Assembly: GCA_014860355.1 (NCBI GenBank)
Contig: JACZJV010000179.1
Location: forward strand, 1 to 53,249
DNA from: Burkholderiales bacterium
GTDB taxonomy: Bacteria; Pseudomonadota; Gammaproteobacteria; Burkholderiales; SG8-39
DNA: 53,249 nucleotides
Direction of reading: 5' to 3'
Shown in pieces: positions 8,312-15,711 of the stretch. A program made the position numbers and the translations under genes. The notes under the pieces are model-generated. The model saw only the letters and a program-made list of their open reading frames with translations. It searched no databases and was not told where the DNA came from. How positions within the stretch are numbered: position 1 is the first letter of the stretch; every line of letters starts with the position of its first letter.

Positions 8312-9309
8312 CTTACTTTGACGACGATCTTGCCCTTAGCACGGCCTGCTTCGACGTAGGCCATGGCCTCGTTGGTGGACTCGAACGGGAAGACCCTGTC
8401 GATCACGGGGCGGATCGCGCCTGCTTCGATGAGACGGGTGATCAGCCGTAGTTGGACCCCGTTCGCTTTCATGAAGAGGAATGAGTAGCCTATGCCCAGG
8501 CCTTGCGCTTTTCGCCTGACGCCTGAGCTCAGCAGCCGCATGACCAGTTTCACGAACCCGGGCGCCGCGATCTGCCTGCCGAATTCGGGGTCCGGCGGCC
8601 CGGAGATGGAAATGAGCTTTCCTCCGCTCTTGAGTACGCGAAGCGATTTTTCGAGCGTCTTGCCATCCTGGCTGTTCAGGACCACGTCGTAGTCGCGCAA
8701 TACTTTTTCGAAGTCCTGCGTCTTGTAGTCGATGACGACATCCGCGCCCAGGCTCTTCACGAGCGCGGCATTGGCCGTGCTCGTCGTCGTGGCGACAGTG
8801 GCGCCCAGGTGTTTGGCCAGCTGGATGGCGAAAGTGCCGACGCCGCCGGAGCCGGCCTGAATGAAGACTTTCTGCCCTTTTTTCAGATTGGCCTTCTCGA
8901 CCAGCGCCTGCCATGCCGTCAAGCCCACCAGGGGAATGGAAGCGGCTTCTTCCATTGTCAAGCCCTTGGGCTTGAGTGCCAGCGATGCCTCTTTGACCGG
9001 GACGAATTCGGCGAACGTGCCGATCCGGAAATCATCTGGCCGCGCATAGACTTCATCGCCCGGCTTGAACTGCTGCACGCGCGCGCCGACCTTGACCACC
9101 ACCCCGGCCACGTCGTGACCCAGGACGAGGGGCAGGCGATAGGGCAGGATGAGCTTGAACTCTCCGTCCCTGATCTTGGAGTCGAGCAGGTTCACACCGG
9201 CCGCGTGGACCCGGACCAGGACTTCGTCCTCCCGCAGCTCCGGGTCTGGCATTTCGCCAATCCGTACGCCCCCCGTCTTTCCATAGCGATCGACGATGAA
9301 GGCCTTCAC
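8308..9309 (-). CDS. Zinc-independent MDR (quinone-oxidoreductase-like) NADP enzyme
   Basis: 333 residues. The N-terminal GroES-like domain carries AGVNLLDSKIRDG and LGHDVAGVVVKVG. The Rossmann domain shows QAGSGGVGTFAIQLAKHLGA, the NADP-binding signature of quinone-oxidoreductase-like MDR proteins. Catalytic-zinc cysteines are absent, so it is likely an NADPH-dependent reductase of enones, quinones or aldehydes in the cytoplasm. It overlaps the genes on both sides by four bases, so it is the middle gene of a tightly coupled three-gene operon. Confidence 0.9.
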   Translation of the reverse strand: MKAFIVDRYGKTGGVRIGEMPDPELREDEVLVRVHAAGVNLLDSKIRDGEFKLILPYRLPLVLGHDVAGVVVKVGARVQQFKPGDEVYARPDDFRIGTFAEFVPVKEASLALKPKGLTMEEAASIPLVGLTAWQALVEKANLKKGQKVFIQAGSGGVGTFAIQLAKHLGATVATTTSTANAALVKSLGADVVIDYKTQDFEKVLRDYDVVLNSQDGKTLEKSLRVLKSGGKLISISGPPDPEFGRQIAAPGFVKLVMRLLSSGVRRKAQGLGIGYSFLFMKANGVQLRLITRLIEAGAIRPVIDRVFPFESTNEAMAYVEAGRAKGKIVVKVR

Positions 9310-10136
9310 GATGTTCTCGCCAGCGCGTCGAGCCGCAGATCCTTTCGAATGCCGGCGTCCACCAATCCCGCCGGCGCAAATCTGCGCAGCAAGCGCAGAC
9401 GATTTGCGAGCCCGCCGGCCGCGTAGCGGAGTTTTGGGCGGTCGGCGATGGCCGCTTCCAGCACCACGTCGGCCACGACGGTTGGTTCGTCGGAAGTTGC
9501 CATTACCTCCTTGAGCACCTTGTCCAGGAGCGCGCGAACTTCGCGATACTCATCGAGCGTCGAATCGGGGGCCAGAAAGTTCGCGTCGAACTGCGTCTTC
9601 GTGTAGGCGGGCTCGATGACCGAAACCCGGATGCCTCTTGTGCGCAACTCGTGATCGAGCGACTCCGAATAGCCTTCAATCGCATGCTTGGTTGCGGCAT
9701 AGAGAGCCCCGAAAGGCATCGGAAGGAAACCGAGCACCGAGCCGATGTTGATGATGCGACCGTTTCCCTGGCGTCGCATGTGCGGCACGACGGCACGAGT
9801 CATGCGGATGAGCCCAAAGAAGTTAGTCTCAAAAATCGCCTTTGCCTGGTCGATCGAACTCTCTTCTGCTCCAGCGGGCGCGACGCCGAAGCCGGCGTTG
9901 TTCACGAGCAGGTCGATGCGGCCTTCCTGGCGTATGAGTTCCTTCACGGCGGCTTCGACCGATTCATCGCTGGTCACGTCGAGCGGCAGCATTGCGAAAG
10001 ACCGCTCGCCTGACCGGGCGCCGCGTCTGCTGGTGCCGTAGACCTTGTAGCCCGCCGTTGCGAGCCGCTGCGCAGTTGCTTCGCCGATACCTGATGAAGC
10101 GCCAGTTACGAGGGCGATGGATCCTTTGATCTTCAT
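9306..10136 (-). CDS. Short-chain dehydrogenase/reductase
   Basis: 276 residues from the ATG at 10134-10136, preceded by an AAAGG-type ribosome site. Classical SDR motifs are present: VTGASSGIGEA near the N-terminus, LLVNNAGFG, the catalytic Ser in GSVLGF, and YAATKHA giving the Tyr-x3-Lys pair. C-terminal features resemble oxidoreductases that reduce carbonyl groups with NADPH. The first gene of the SDR-MDR-MATE operon, it has a palindromic operator about 85 bases upstream identical in core to the one over the tetR start. Confidence 0.92.
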   Translation of the reverse strand: MKIKGSIALVTGASSGIGEATAQRLATAGYKVYGTSRRGARSGERSFAMLPLDVTSDESVEAAVKELIRQEGRIDLLVNNAGFGVAPAGAEESSIDQAKAIFETNFFGLIRMTRAVVPHMRRQGNGRIINIGSVLGFLPMPFGALYAATKHAIEGYSESLDHELRTRGIRVSVIEPAYTKTQFDANFLAPDSTLDEYREVRALLDKVLKEVMATSDEPTVVADVVLEAAIADRPKLRYAAGGLANRLRLLRRFAPAGLVDAGIRKDLRLDALARTS

Positions 10137-10220
10137 GGGAGTGCCTTTCAGTGGGGTTGGGGACGAACGCAACTGCGGTGGCGACCGTCGGGTCGGAGAG
10201 GAGATAGGTTCATGGGAGGC

Positions 10221-10238
10221 ATATGATGCGCGTCATAT
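10221..10238. promoter_or_regulatory. Probable TetR operator before the SDR operon
   Basis: ATATGATGCGCGTCATAT is an 18-base dyad with one mismatched pair. It differs by one base from the perfect palindrome at 10858-10875 that overlaps the tetR start codon. It sits between tetR and the SDR gene, upstream of the latter. The pair strongly suggests that the TetR protein represses both transcripts. Confidence 0.75.
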
Positions 10239-10277
10239 TTAAGATCGAACGCGTGCAGACGCGGGTTCCAAATGGCG

Positions 10278-10859
10278 TCAGTTCTGCGTCAGAGCGAGAT
10301 GCTGCAGCGCTGCTTTGCGTAGTGCGTCGGAAAGCCTGGGGTCGTCGACGGCACGCGCCAGCACCAGTGTGCCGACCATCGTCGCGACGGTGACGAGGGC
10401 GCGCTCGTGTGCGCCTGGCTGCCCCCAGTCGGGCGACTGGCGGGCGACGAGGTCGATCATCTCCTTGATGCGGCGCGTGGCGGCGTGGCGGACCTCTGGC
10501 GCCTGGCGTGGCATCTCCGAGCCGAGCGCGGCAATTGCGCAGCCGGTCTCAACCCCTTCGACGTGCGCCTTCGAAAGATAGGCCCGCATCATGGCCTGGA
10601 GCGCCTGCGACGGCGGCGATGTGGCGGCGATGCGCTCCATCATTGCCACGCCTTCACTGCCGGCGCGGTCGGCGGCCTCGGCGAGCATCGCCTCGCGCGA
10701 CGGGAAGTGGGCGTAGAAGCCGCCGTGTGTCAGGCCTGCGTCCTTCATGATGTCGGCAACACCCGTGCCGTTGTAGCCACTGCGCCGGATGGCACGCGCG
10801 GCGGCCTCGACGATGCGGTCGTGCGTAGCTTCCTTCGACTTGGTGGCGGCTCGTTTCAT
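10278..10859 (-). CDS. TetR/AcrR-family repressor
   Basis: 193 residues. The N-terminal helix-turn-helix reads IMKDAGLTHGGFYAHFPSRE (about residues 38-57), a textbook TetR motif. The C-terminal ligand-binding part includes GCAIAALGSEMPRQ, common in regulators of SDR or efflux operons. An 18-base perfect palindrome covers its start codon, so autorepression is likely. A second near-copy precedes the downstream SDR-MDR-MATE operon. The inducer is unknown; an electrophile or quinone would fit the enzymes, which is inference. Confidence 0.93.
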   Translation of the reverse strand: MKRAATKSKEATHDRIVEAAARAIRRSGYNGTGVADIMKDAGLTHGGFYAHFPSREAMLAEAADRAGSEGVAMMERIAATSPPSQALQAMMRAYLSKAHVEGVETGCAIAALGSEMPRQAPEVRHAATRRIKEMIDLVARQSPDWGQPGAHERALVTVATMVGTLVLARAVDDPRLSDALRKAALQHLALTQN

Positions 10860-10875
10860 ATGATGCGCATCATAT
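10858..10875. promoter_or_regulatory. Perfect palindromic TetR operator over the tetR start
   Basis: ATATGATGCGCATCATAT is a perfect 18-base palindrome that includes part of the tetR ATG (10857-10859). Its near-copy at 10221-10238 supports operator function and autoregulation. Confidence 0.8.
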
Positions 10876-11354
10876 CGTATTCCGGCGCACGGCGCAAGCG
10901 GTTTTTCTGCTGCGGGTTGCTATTCTAAGGTTCGTGACCTGAAGCAGGACAGGTATCGAGCGTCAACACGACCAATTCAATGACTTCAGCGCTCTCCACG
11001 GTGGCGCGCGGCGTTTCTCTCGCACGCAGTCGCACGCCGCGGTGGGAATCGCCATGACCGTACAGGCAGAGAAGCTGCCACTCAAAGACCGTAGCCCGAC
11101 GACGGTAGACCGGCCAGTGATGATTTGCAGATTCGTCATGTCTGCTATGCGCCAATTGAAGTTTCTGCACCTTGCTCCACCGCGTAGACTATGCGGAATG
11201 TCGCTCGTGGAAAGAACACCTGCAACCGATGACGATGAGTCAAACTGATCTCGACGGTTTCTCTTGAATGAGCTCGATGGCGGTGGTTCTAGGCCGTAGA
11301 ACGGACCGAACACGGCGATGAACCGGACATTTCTCGATTCTTGGAGGGCGTAGC
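10876..11354. other. Intergenic region, no supportable gene
   Basis: About 480 bases between the tetR promoter and the DUF1254 gene. Open frames of up to 139 codons exist on the minus strand, but they overlap one another, lack ribosome sites and have no recognisable domain. Only the ribosome site GGAGG at 11343-11347 is clear. It could be a decayed gene, but I cannot identify one. Confidence 0.45.
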
Positions 11355-12608
11355 GTGTACGACCTAGAGTTGCGAGCGTCACGTAAGGCGGTGATTGAGA
11401 CGCTGCCGTTGTTTGAAATGGCGCGCATGCGGGCGGCCACCACCGCGCGCCGCCACCCCGTGCAAGGCTACGCGGGCGGCGATCCGAAGTCGACGATGCG
11501 CTGGGTAAACCAGTTCACGCATACACACCGCTTGCTCGGCCCGAACGACAAAGAGGTGGTGACGCCGAACAACGACACGCTGTTCAGCAACACTTGGCTG
11601 GACTTGTCGCACGGGCCCGTGATAATCGACGTTCCCGAGATGGGCGACCGCTATTGGACGCTGGGGTTCCTAGACGCCTGGACCAACCCCTGGGCCTATG
11701 CTGGCAGGCGAACGACTGGTGGCAAGGCGCAGCGCCTTTTTGTCCACGGCCCGGGCTGGCAGGGTGAGGTGCCAGCAGAAGCACACCTCATAAGCGCGCC
11801 CGGTGACGACGTGTGGATCATCGGTCGCATCCTCGTCGACAACGACGCGGCAGATATTGCGGCCGTATGCCGTCTGCAGGAACGGTTCGCGATCAGGCGG
11901 CCGAACGGTACCGAAGCGCTATCGCGCTTGGATACCCTCCTCGACGGCCGGGAGCGGGGCGTTCCGGATGCGGCAGAATATCTCCGGATCCTTGGCGCCA
12001 TGATGAAGCGCAACCCGGCGGTGCACGGCGTCGAGCAGTGGCCGCCGCCGGCCGATACACTGCCCAAGGCGCTCGATCAGATCTACACCGAGTTGCGTGC
12101 AGACCCTAAACCCTCCAGCGTGGGCGGAGGTTGGTACGTCGCGGTGATGGTGCGAACTGATTTCGGTGATGACTACCTCACGCGCGCTCGTGTCGCGCGC
12201 AACTGGATCGGCACGCTCGGGATTGAAGAAGCCATGTACGTCATGGCGGAAGTCGACGCCGACGGCGACGCGCTCGACGGATCGCATCGCTACCAGCTGC
12301 GCTTTGCGCCCGGAGAGGAGCTTCAGGTGGATTCCTTCTGGTCGATCACGCTGTATGGCAGCGTCGAACGACTGCTGGTCGCCAACCCGATAGGCAGGCA
12401 CTCGATCGGTGATCGCACGCGCGGCATACGGCGCGACGCCGACGGCGGTCTGACCTTGCGTATCCAGGCTGACGATCCGGGAACCAGCGCCAACTGGCTT
12501 CCCGCCCCGCGTGACGAACCTTTTTACCTCACACTGCGGCTCTATCAGCCGCGATCGGTGCACCTGGACGGAACTTACCGCTACCCCCCGGTAATGCGTC
12601 TTGACTGA
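11355..12608 (+). CDS. DUF1254/DUF1214 two-domain protein
   Basis: 417 residues from a GTG start at 11355 with GGAGG at 11343-11347. The N-terminal part (LFEMARMRAATTARR, VTPNNDTLFSNTWLDLSHGP, YWTLGFLDAWTNPWAY) matches DUF1254. The C-terminal part (YQLRFAPGEELQVDSFWSIT, LVANPIGRHSIGDRT, NWLPAPRDEPFYLTLRLYQP) matches DUF1214. These two domains usually occur together. The biochemical function is unknown. No signal peptide is visible here, whereas many relatives are exported. It stands alone between the TetR region and a degenerate transporter region. Confidence 0.88.
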   Translation: MYDLELRASRKAVIETLPLFEMARMRAATTARRHPVQGYAGGDPKSTMRWVNQFTHTHRLLGPNDKEVVTPNNDTLFSNTWLDLSHGPVIIDVPEMGDRYWTLGFLDAWTNPWAYAGRRTTGGKAQRLFVHGPGWQGEVPAEAHLISAPGDDVWIIGRILVDNDAADIAAVCRLQERFAIRRPNGTEALSRLDTLLDGRERGVPDAAEYLRILGAMMKRNPAVHGVEQWPPPADTLPKALDQIYTELRADPKPSSVGGGWYVAVMVRTDFGDDYLTRARVARNWIGTLGIEEAMYVMAEVDADGDALDGSHRYQLRFAPGEELQVDSFWSITLYGSVERLLVANPIGRHSIGDRTRGIRRDADGGLTLRIQADDPGTSANWLPAPRDEPFYLTLRLYQPRSVHLDGTYRYPPVMRLD

Positions 12609-12654
12609 CGAGTAACAAATCCGCCGGGAGAATTGTCCATGAACACTACGTGTC

Positions 12655-12747
12655 AACGCTTCGGCGCCGAACAACGGCAGCCAGGCGGTCGACCGGCTGA
12701 ATTTCGCCTGGGTAATCCCCTGCCACGACAGCGCGACAGTGGTGACG
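12655..12747 (+). pseudogene. Relic fragment of a TAXI receptor gene
   Basis: In one frame these bases encode NASAPNNGSQAVDRLNFAWV followed by IPCHD. This closely matches NSAPGNSGWAVDRQNFAWV-IPFHEG near the C-terminus of the intact TAXI receptor at 13051-14229. The fragment has no start, no flanking homology that I can see and cannot make a receptor. It is best explained as the remainder of a second TAXI gene, or a partial duplication, now decayed. Confidence 0.7.
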
Positions 12748-12987
12748 CCCGGCGGCGACGAACTTGGGCTGAACCGCATTGAAATTGCGCTGTGCGGCAT
12801 CCGTCTAGGGTTACAGGAGTCGTGGTCGCGACAGCGACCCGGCGTAGCGCGAGCGAGTTTGAATAAAGACAACGCGTTTTGCATCACTCGGCTGTGCGGC
12901 GGCGCGACGCCCCTTGCGGAAAAGGACGCCAGTCGTATTGGGGCGGAACGCGGGCAGGTCATAGTCCTAGTACAGCGGCAATAGTCG

Positions 12988-13059
12988 TTTTACCTGATGG
13001 AGGAGCACATAATGCAAATTTCTTCGCTTCACCTGATAGAGGAGAATCCAATGCAAGAT
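12988..13059 (+). repeat. 39-bp-offset duplication of a ribosome-site/start region
   Basis: Bases 12988-13020 and 13027-13059 align with about 24 of 33 positions identical. Each copy contains ACCTGAT, GAGGAG and AATGCAA. The offset is 39 bases, thirteen codons, so the two ATGs (13012 and 13051) are in the same frame. The second copy leads into the true signal peptide. The first may be a vestigial or upstream start. Confidence 0.7.
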
Positions 13060-14229
13060 ACGAGAAAACTGGTTCGTAGGGCCTTTGCCGCGGCATTCTT
13101 CGCCGTATCAGCGTCGGCCGGTGTGCAGTCCTTCGCCGCGGATGCAAAGCTGCCTGCGACCCTGGCCTGGAGCGCGTACGACGTCGGCTCTGCCGGCTAC
13201 AATCAGGCGGTCGGTATCGGTAACGCGCTGAAGCAGAAATACAACGTCAGCCTGCGCGTGCTGCCGGGAAAGAACGATGTTTCGCGCGACCTGCCTCTGC
13301 GGAACGGACAGGTGCAGTTCACCGCCAACGGCGTCGGCGGCGCGTATTTTGCGCAGGAAGGTACGTACGATTTTGGCGCGAAATCCTGGGGACCGCAGCC
13401 GGTGCGCGCGCTGTTGCTCAACACCTCGGATCAGCTCACGACGGTGGTCGCCGCCAAGGACACCGGCGTCAAGACCATCGCCGACCTTAAAGGTAAGCGC
13501 GTCGCCTGGGTAATAGGTGCACCTTCGCTCAACCAGAACGTCTCCGCAATCCTGGCGTTCGCTAACCTCGGCTGGAACGATGTGCAGAAAGTCGAGTTCG
13601 GCGGCTACGGACCGGCGATGGACGGCATCGTCAACAACCAAGTCGATGCGGCTTTCACTACCTCGGTTTCCGGCAAGGTGTACGCGATCGCCAAGTCCCC
13701 GCGGGGATTGGTTTACCCGTCGATATCGCACAAGGACAAAGAGGGGTGGAAGCGGCTTAATGCGATCGGACCGTACTTCGTACCTTTCATGGGCACCGAG
13801 GGCGCCGAGTTGTCCAAAGATCACCCGGCCGAGTCCTCTGCTTTTCCGTATCCTGTCCTAATGGCTTACGCTACGCAGAATGCGGACCTGGTGTACAACA
13901 TGACCAAGGCGATGGTCGAGAGCTTCGATTTGTACAAGAACTCGGCGCCAGGCAACAGCGGCTGGGCTGTGGACCGGCAGAATTTCGCCTGGGTGATTCC
14001 GTTTCACGAGGGCGCGATCAAGTACTGGAAGGAAAAAGGCCTGTGGAAGCCCGAGCATCAGGCGCACAACGACATGCTGATCAAGCGCCAGAAAGTACTC
14101 GCGACTGCCTGGGCGGCGATGAACAGGGACAGCGGCGCCGACGACAAGGCGTTCGAGAAGGCCTGGATGAAAGTGCGCGCCGATGCGCTCACCAGGGCCG
14201 GCATGGAACCGATATACACCAGTTGGTGA
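13051..14229 (+). CDS. TAXI-family TRAP solute-binding receptor
   Basis: 392 residues from the ATG at 13051 with GAGGAG at 13040-13045. A signal peptide (about residues 8-30, ending SFAA) is followed by a periplasmic binding domain with the TAXI features WSAYDVGSAGYNQAVGIGNAL, IADLKGKRVAWVIGAPSLNQ and a C-terminal WAVDRQNFAWVIPFHEGAIK. Such receptors deliver small carboxylates to a fused TRAP permease. No permease is adjacent on this strand: the next gene is a LysR regulator. It could share the permease at 15712-17676 or be an orphan receptor. An in-frame upstream ATG at 13012 is less likely because it would bury the signal peptide. Confidence 0.88.
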   Translation: MQDTRKLVRRAFAAAFFAVSASAGVQSFAADAKLPATLAWSAYDVGSAGYNQAVGIGNALKQKYNVSLRVLPGKNDVSRDLPLRNGQVQFTANGVGGAYFAQEGTYDFGAKSWGPQPVRALLLNTSDQLTTVVAAKDTGVKTIADLKGKRVAWVIGAPSLNQNVSAILAFANLGWNDVQKVEFGGYGPAMDGIVNNQVDAAFTTSVSGKVYAIAKSPRGLVYPSISHKDKEGWKRLNAIGPYFVPFMGTEGAELSKDHPAESSAFPYPVLMAYATQNADLVYNMTKAMVESFDLYKNSAPGNSGWAVDRQNFAWVIPFHEGAIKYWKEKGLWKPEHQAHNDMLIKRQKVLATAWAAMNRDSGADDKAFEKAWMKVRADALTRAGMEPIYTSW

Positions 14230-14422
14230 TCGATTGCCTTGCACGGCGGTTTCTTTCGCCGTGCGCAGGTCTGAATCTGGGCGGAACCGGTGGGCGCAGC
14301 AGCGGAATCCGAATGTCCCTCCTCATGGAGAGCCGACAATCGCCAATGGCCCCTTTGTAGCGAGATCGGCGTTCATCCGGACGCAACTTACGCGGCGAAG
14401 CGAGTTGCAGTAATATCAATCG

Positions 14423-15364
14423 GTGCAAACCAGACCTGACGGATTCGAAAATCAGCATCGCCAGACCGGCGGCGTGCACTTGCGCCAGCTTAGGGCTTTC
14501 GGCGTTATCGCCGTACACGGCAGTTTTTCACGCGCGGCAGCGGTGCTGGGGCTTGACGCCTCGGCGCTAAGCCGACAGGTGGCAACGCTAGAACGCGAGC
14601 TCGGCGTGCGCCTGTTCCACCGCACTGGCCGCGGCGCCCCGCTCACCGAGCTTGGCGAGCGCCTCGCGCCGCTGGCGCGTGCGCTACTTGACGACATGGC
14701 CGCGTTCGCCGAGGCCGCGCGCGGCGAACGCGGTCGCCCGAGCGGCCAGGTCGCGCTCGGTGTGGTGCCGGTCGCGGCGCGCGGCCTGGTGGCGAAGCTC
14801 GCCGGCTACCTGCGGCGCGACTATCCTGGTATCCGCTTGCGTGCGTTCGAAGGTTACAGCGGCGCCGTCGAAGAATGGCTCGCGGCTGGTCGCGTCGACA
14901 TCGGCCTGTTCAACCGGTACCGAAGCGGCAGAGTGCGCGACGCCGAGCCACTGCTGCACGCCGACGTGTACCTGATTGGCGCGCGAGGCAACCCGGCGCT
15001 GCGCGCCGAGCAGATTCCGCTACGCGCGCTTCAAGATGTACCGCTCGCGCTACCGGCGAGTCCCAACAGCATGGCAAGCCTGCTCACCACGCTCGCCATG
15101 CAGCAGCACTTCGACCTCAACATCGCGCTCGAGGCGGGCTCAACCTCGCTGATCGCGGACGCGATCGCCGGCTCGGAACTGTGTACGATCTCGCCGTGCC
15201 CACCCTTTTCCCGAGAGCTGGCGAGCGGCGAGTTCGCGGCAGCACGCCTGGTCCGGCCGGTGCTGCAGCAGACCACATGGATGGCACTGTCCTCCGCCCA
15301 TCCGCTGCCGCGCGCGGCGCAGGTCGTGGCGCGAGCGATCCGCGAGCTCGCGCGACGCGAATAG
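14423..15364 (+). CDS. LysR-family transcriptional regulator
   Basis: 313 residues from a GTG at 14423; a second GTG at 14474 would give the more usual LysR N-terminus (HLRQLRAFGVIAVHGSFSRA). The winged HTH includes SRAAAVLGLDASALSRQVAT and LERELGVRLFHRTGRGAPLT. The C-terminal effector domain is of normal length. It follows the TAXI receptor by about 190 bases in the same direction and probably regulates that receptor or the adjoining CoA-transferase region. Its effector is unknown. Confidence 0.92.
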   Translation: MQTRPDGFENQHRQTGGVHLRQLRAFGVIAVHGSFSRAAAVLGLDASALSRQVATLERELGVRLFHRTGRGAPLTELGERLAPLARALLDDMAAFAEAARGERGRPSGQVALGVVPVAARGLVAKLAGYLRRDYPGIRLRAFEGYSGAVEEWLAAGRVDIGLFNRYRSGRVRDAEPLLHADVYLIGARGNPALRAEQIPLRALQDVPLALPASPNSMASLLTTLAMQQHFDLNIALEAGSTSLIADAIAGSELCTISPCPPFSRELASGEFAAARLVRPVLQQTTWMALSSAHPLPRAAQVVARAIRELARRE

Positions 15365-15449
15365 TGCAGGAACCGCTTGCAGAATCAAAAGTGATTTGAA
15401 ATACCGGCCCCGCCTATTCGATATAAGTCGCTCTTAGGGCGGTAAACCG

Positions 15450-15677
15450 TTGGTTGGAAATACTCCGATGCTTGAAGATTTGAACGAACGCGGTCCACTT
15501 CAGGGACTCAAAGTCCTCGACATCTCCAATGTCATCGCCGGGCCCTTCGCGACGGCGATGCTCGGGGATTTCGGTGCCGAGATTGTCAAGGTCGAAATGC
15601 CTGGGACTGGCGACACACTGCGTCGCGATTGCCGGCATCTGCCACTGACTGCCGGCGCGCAGCCGGTTGATCCTTAG
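15450..15677 (+). pseudogene. Truncated class III CoA-transferase (CaiB/BaiF), N-terminal stub
   Basis: The frame encodes an N-terminal CaiB/BaiF segment: PLQGLKVLDISNVIAGPFA, then TAMLGDFGAEIVKVEMP and GTGDTLR. It then runs into unrelated residues and stops after 75 codons, against roughly 400 in intact family members. The likely start is the ATG at 15468. The catalytic Asp region is absent, so it cannot be active. It abuts the 3' end of the convergent TRAP permease gene, so a deletion or rearrangement probably removed the rest. Confidence 0.8.
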
Positions 15678-15711
15678 ACTGGCAGCTCCATCGCCTGGCG
15701 TTTTGCGCCGC

